Positions 6,299 through 8,274 of a stretch of DNA of 8,274 bases are shown here, one piece after another (within the stretch, counting starts at the first letter, position 1; each line of letters opens with the position of its first letter). Where the stretch lies: contig USPH01000047.1 of assembly GCA_900556515.1 (NCBI GenBank), positions 1 to 8,274 of the forward strand, read 5' to 3'. The translations under genes and the position numbers were made by a program. The notes under the pieces were generated by a model. That model saw only the letters and a list, made by a program, of their open reading frames with translations. It did no database searches and was not told the DNA's origin. Origin of the DNA: an uncultured Collinsella sp. Lineage in GTDB: Bacteria > Actinomycetota > Coriobacteriia > Coriobacteriales > Coriobacteriaceae.

Positions 6299-7552
6299 AT
6301 GGCGCAGGAACACGATCTGTTTGATGACATTATCGAGATCAGCAAGGGTTTCGACTTTCTTAAAAACCCGCTTGGCGGCGTGACCGATGCACTCGATCCG
6401 TCGGCGCCGCAGTGGAATCCTGCCGACTACAAGGAGCGCCCGCGCGGCAACACCATTCCGTGCCTGACCTGCAAAAACGAAAAGAGCGGCTGCACCGCGT
6501 GCATGGACGTGTGCCCGGTCAACGCCATCGAGGTCGAGGAAGACGCTATCGAGATCCTCGACTCCTGTCGCAAGTGCGGCCTGTGCGCCGCTGCCTGTCC
6601 GACCGAGGCGATCATCTCGCCGCGCCTGGCGCCCAAAAACGTCTACGACGACATTGTCTCTGCGGCTACGAGTCACGAAACCGCCTACGTTACCTGCACG
6701 CGTGCCCTTAAGCGCATGCCGCGCGAGAACGAGGTTGTCGTTGCCTGCGTGGGCGATATTACTGCCGAGACCTGGTTCTCGGTGCTGGCCGACTATCCCA
6801 ATGTGAGCGTCTACCTGCCACTGGGCGTGTGCGATAAGTGCCGCAACACCGGTGGCGAGGATATTCTGGGCGAGGCCATTGCCACTGCCGAGGAGTGGGC
6901 CGGTACGGGCATGGGCCTGGAGGTCGACCCCAAGAGCCTCAAGTGCCATAAGCGCCGCGAGTACGAGCGCAAGGAGTACATGGATAAGATTGCCCGCACA
7001 ACGGGCCTGACGGTGACCAAGCTCAATCCGGCGACGGCGGCGCTGGCCTCGGTGACGCAGAAGTTGAAGGCCCACCGTCACCAGATTACGCAGCTGGAGC
7101 GCACGCTCAACACCATGTGCGGCACCACGACTACTAAGCGTCGCCGTTCGCTCACGCACGGGCGCCAACTGGTGCTCTCGACGCTGCAGAACCACCCCGA
7201 GCTTGCCCAGAATATGCAGGTGAGCACACCGGAATGCGATTTTGACAAGTGCACGTCGTGCGGCGAGTGCGTCAACGTGTGCCCCACGTTTGCCTGCGAT
7301 TTGGTGGGAAGCGGTCGCTTTGCACTGGAGTCCACGTATTGCCTAGGTTGCGGAGCCTGCGTCAAGGTGTGTCCCGAGCATGCGCTCAAGCTGGTCGAGC
7401 ACGATGCGTCCAATCTGGTCGTTGTCGACCCCGAGGCTGAGGAAAAGGCTGCCCAGAAGGCGAAGGCTCACGAAGAAGCCGAGAAGGTCAAGGCCGAGGC
7501 AAAGGCCAAGCTGGACAAGATGCTCGACCAGGTGGAAAAGCTCGCGGACTAG
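6299..7552 (+). CDS. Four-cluster [4Fe-4S] ferredoxin-like protein with cysteine-bearing central domain
   Basis: The 417-residue soluble protein carries two separate ferredoxin modules. The N-terminal one has C55-x2-C58-x6-C65-x2-C68-x3-C72-P and C90-x2-C93-x2-C96-x3-C100-P. The C-terminal one has C318-x2-C321-x2-C324-x3-C328-P and C348-x2-C351-x2-C354-x3-C358-P. Each pair of motifs would hold two [4Fe-4S] clusters, so four in total, with extra cysteines C58, C313 and C333. Between them lies a region of about 200 residues with VVACVGDITAETWF (147-160) and PLGVCDKC (174-181), loosely like electron-transfer subunits that place cysteines after short strands, then a basic helical stretch. The tail (377-417) is a Lys/Glu/Ala-rich coiled coil. 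The start is the ATG at 6299, with AGGGAGGGG (6284-6292) upstream; a TTG ten codons earlier is rejected. A role in electron transfer is well supported; partner and pathway are unknown. Confidence 0.85.
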   Translation: MAQEHDLFDDIIEISKGFDFLKNPLGGVTDALDPSAPQWNPADYKERPRGNTIPCLTCKNEKSGCTACMDVCPVNAIEVEEDAIEILDSCRKCGLCAAACPTEAIISPRLAPKNVYDDIVSAATSHETAYVTCTRALKRMPRENEVVVACVGDITAETWFSVLADYPNVSVYLPLGVCDKCRNTGGEDILGEAIATAEEWAGTGMGLEVDPKSLKCHKRREYERKEYMDKIARTTGLTVTKLNPATAALASVTQKLKAHRHQITQLERTLNTMCGTTTTKRRRSLTHGRQLVLSTLQNHPELAQNMQVSTPECDFDKCTSCGECVNVCPTFACDLVGSGRFALESTYCLGCGACVKVCPEHALKLVEHDASNLVVVDPEAEEKAAQKAKAHEEAEKVKAEAKAKLDKMLDQVEKLAD

Positions 7553-7579
7553 TCAGCGAGCTCTATCTCTGCTTCATTT

Positions 7580-7623
7580 GCGCCGCCGTGGCGTCCGGGT
7601 TCGCCCAGATGCTGCGGCGGCGC
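7580..7623. repeat. GC-only inverted repeat touching the ychF -10 box
   Basis: GCGCCGCC (7580-7587) and GGCGGCGC (7616-7623) are perfect 8-bp arms around 28 bases, inside which GGCG (7590-7593) and CGCC (7602-7605) can also pair. It starts 27 bases after the Fe-S gene's stop. It lacks a T-run, so a normal terminator is doubtful. Its right arm ends exactly where the candidate -10 box begins. Confidence 0.4.
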
Positions 7624-7629
7624 TATACT
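7600..7629 (+). promoter_or_regulatory. Candidate ychF promoter
   Basis: TATACT (7624-7629) matches the -10 consensus at five of six bases, 37 bases before the GTG start. The best -35 is only TTCGCC (7600-7605) at 18 bases spacing. A separate promoter fits the 114-base gap from the Fe-S gene. Confidence 0.45.
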
Positions 7630-7666
7630 TATGCAGTTTGAAGTACCTGTACCAAAAGGAGCTGTC

Positions 7667-8234
7667 GTGTCCCTTTCCATCGGTATCGTGGGCCTGCCCA
7701 ATGTGGGCAAGTCGACGCTGTTCACCGCGCTTACCAAAAAGACCGGCCTTGCCGCCAACTACCCGTTTGCCACGATCGACCCCAACGTGGGTATCGTCGA
7801 TGTGCCCGATAGCCGCCTGCAAAAGCTCGCCGACATCGTCAACCCGGGTCGTATTGTGCCGGCGACGGTCGAGTTCGTCGACATCGCAGGTCTGGTGAAG
7901 GGCGCTAACGAGGGCGAGGGTCTGGGCAACCAGTTCCTGGCCAACATCCGCGAGTGCGATGCCATCTGCCAGGTGGTCCGTTACTTCAAGGACCCGGATG
8001 TCATGCGCGAAGCCAATCATACGGGCGAGTTCGTCGACCCGGCGAGCGATGCCGAGACCATCATGACCGAGCTCATCCTGGCCGATATCCAGACGCTCGA
8101 AAAGCAGCTTCCCAAACTCGAGAAGGAAGCCAAGCGCGACGCCGAGCTCGCCCCCAAGCTCGCGGTGGCAAAGCGTCTGGTTGAGTGGCTGAACGAGGGC
8201 AACCGTGCCATCACGATGGAGATGACCGATGAGG
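7667..8234 (+). CDS. ychF: Redox-regulated ATPase/GTPase YchF (Obg family), truncated by adapter
   Basis: YchF (OLA1) is a nearly universal cytoplasmic P-loop NTPase of the Obg group that prefers ATP, binds ribosomes and is linked to stress responses. The 189 genuine residues contain the G1 loop GLPNVGKST (9-17), the family signature [12 protein letters not shown] (31-42) and the G3 region [13 protein letters not shown] (68-80), followed by [20 protein letters not shown] and the helical domain start. The family length is about 365 residues, so the G4-type region beyond the helical domain and the C-terminal TGS domain are missing. The GTG start has AAAAGGAG (7654-7661) five bases upstream. The frame stays open to the window end, but residues after the codon containing 8234 ([12 protein letters not shown]) come from the adapter and must not be read as protein. 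Confidence 0.96.
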
Positions 8235-8274
8235 CTGTCTCTTATACACATCTGACGCTGCCGACGAAGCTAGA
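8235..8274. other. Nextera (Tn5) read-1 adapter plus partial i5 index, not genomic
   Basis: Positions 8235-8267 are the reverse complement of the 33-base Nextera read-1 adapter, with the 19-bp Tn5 mosaic end at 8235-8253. The last seven bases, AGCTAGA, sit where the i5 sample index begins. From memory they agree with the reverse complement of index S515. Genomic sequence ends at 8234. Confidence 0.98.

Noticed and set aside
6197..7195. 332-codon minus-strand open frame opposite the Fe-S protein
   Set aside because: The plus strand carries four complete ferredoxin motifs; the antisense product is low-complexity Arg/Ala/Leu/Gly with no motif.
7574..8251. 225-codon minus-strand open frame opposite ychF
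   Set aside because: Its start (MCIRDS) lies in the sequencing adapter and the rest is the shadow of ychF.
1..8274. CRISPR arrays, tRNA or rRNA genes, transposases, toxin-antitoxin or phage genes
   Set aside because: I saw no regularly spaced repeats, no cloverleaf-like or rRNA-like stretch, and no matching protein motifs. The Tn5 mosaic ends at both edges are library adapters, not a natural transposon.

Overview
The window looks like an ordinary stretch of chromosome from a high-GC Gram-positive anaerobe, most likely a Coriobacteriia member close to Collinsella. That placement is inferred from the GC-rich coding style, the cell-wall amidation gene murT, two metal-dependent alcohol/polyol dehydrogenases and a multi-cluster ferredoxin-like protein. 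No marker gene here fixes the genus. Both ends are not genomic. Positions 1-37 and 8235-8274 are Illumina Nextera (Tn5) library adapters with remnants of sample index, so only 38-8234 should be treated as biological sequence, and the first and last genes are cut by the library, not by nature.

Left half, minus strand (38-3235): a three-gene run read right to left. Two tandem, related alpha-helical (TPR-like) proteins of unknown function overlap by one base (stop and start share an A). After 45 bases comes murT, the ATP-dependent subunit of the lipid II isoglutaminyl synthase, whose C-terminal part is lost at the adapter. Its usual partner gatD would lie beyond the left edge.

Middle (3236-3735): a 500-base divergent intergenic region without a convincing gene. 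It holds short direct and inverted repeats, two copies of an AAACGTTT palindrome and a perfect 9-bp hairpin in the probable leader of the next gene.

Right half, plus strand (3736-8234): an iron-containing alcohol dehydrogenase with a strong Shine-Dalgarno and its own strong rho-independent terminator; a short palindromic REP-like element; a glycerol-dehydrogenase-family enzyme (gldA); a 417-residue protein with four [4Fe-4S] ferredoxin motifs and a cysteine-containing middle domain; and the first 189 codons of the universal P-loop ATPase/GTPase ychF, cut by the right adapter. The two dehydrogenases and the Fe-S protein suggest fermentative redox metabolism, but they appear to be separate transcription units, not one operon.

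I found no CRISPR array, tRNA, rRNA, phage, toxin or transposase gene. The least explained items are the paired helical proteins upstream of murT, the four-cluster Fe-S protein, and the repeat-rich intergenic region. The most certain unusual item is the adapter at both ends.
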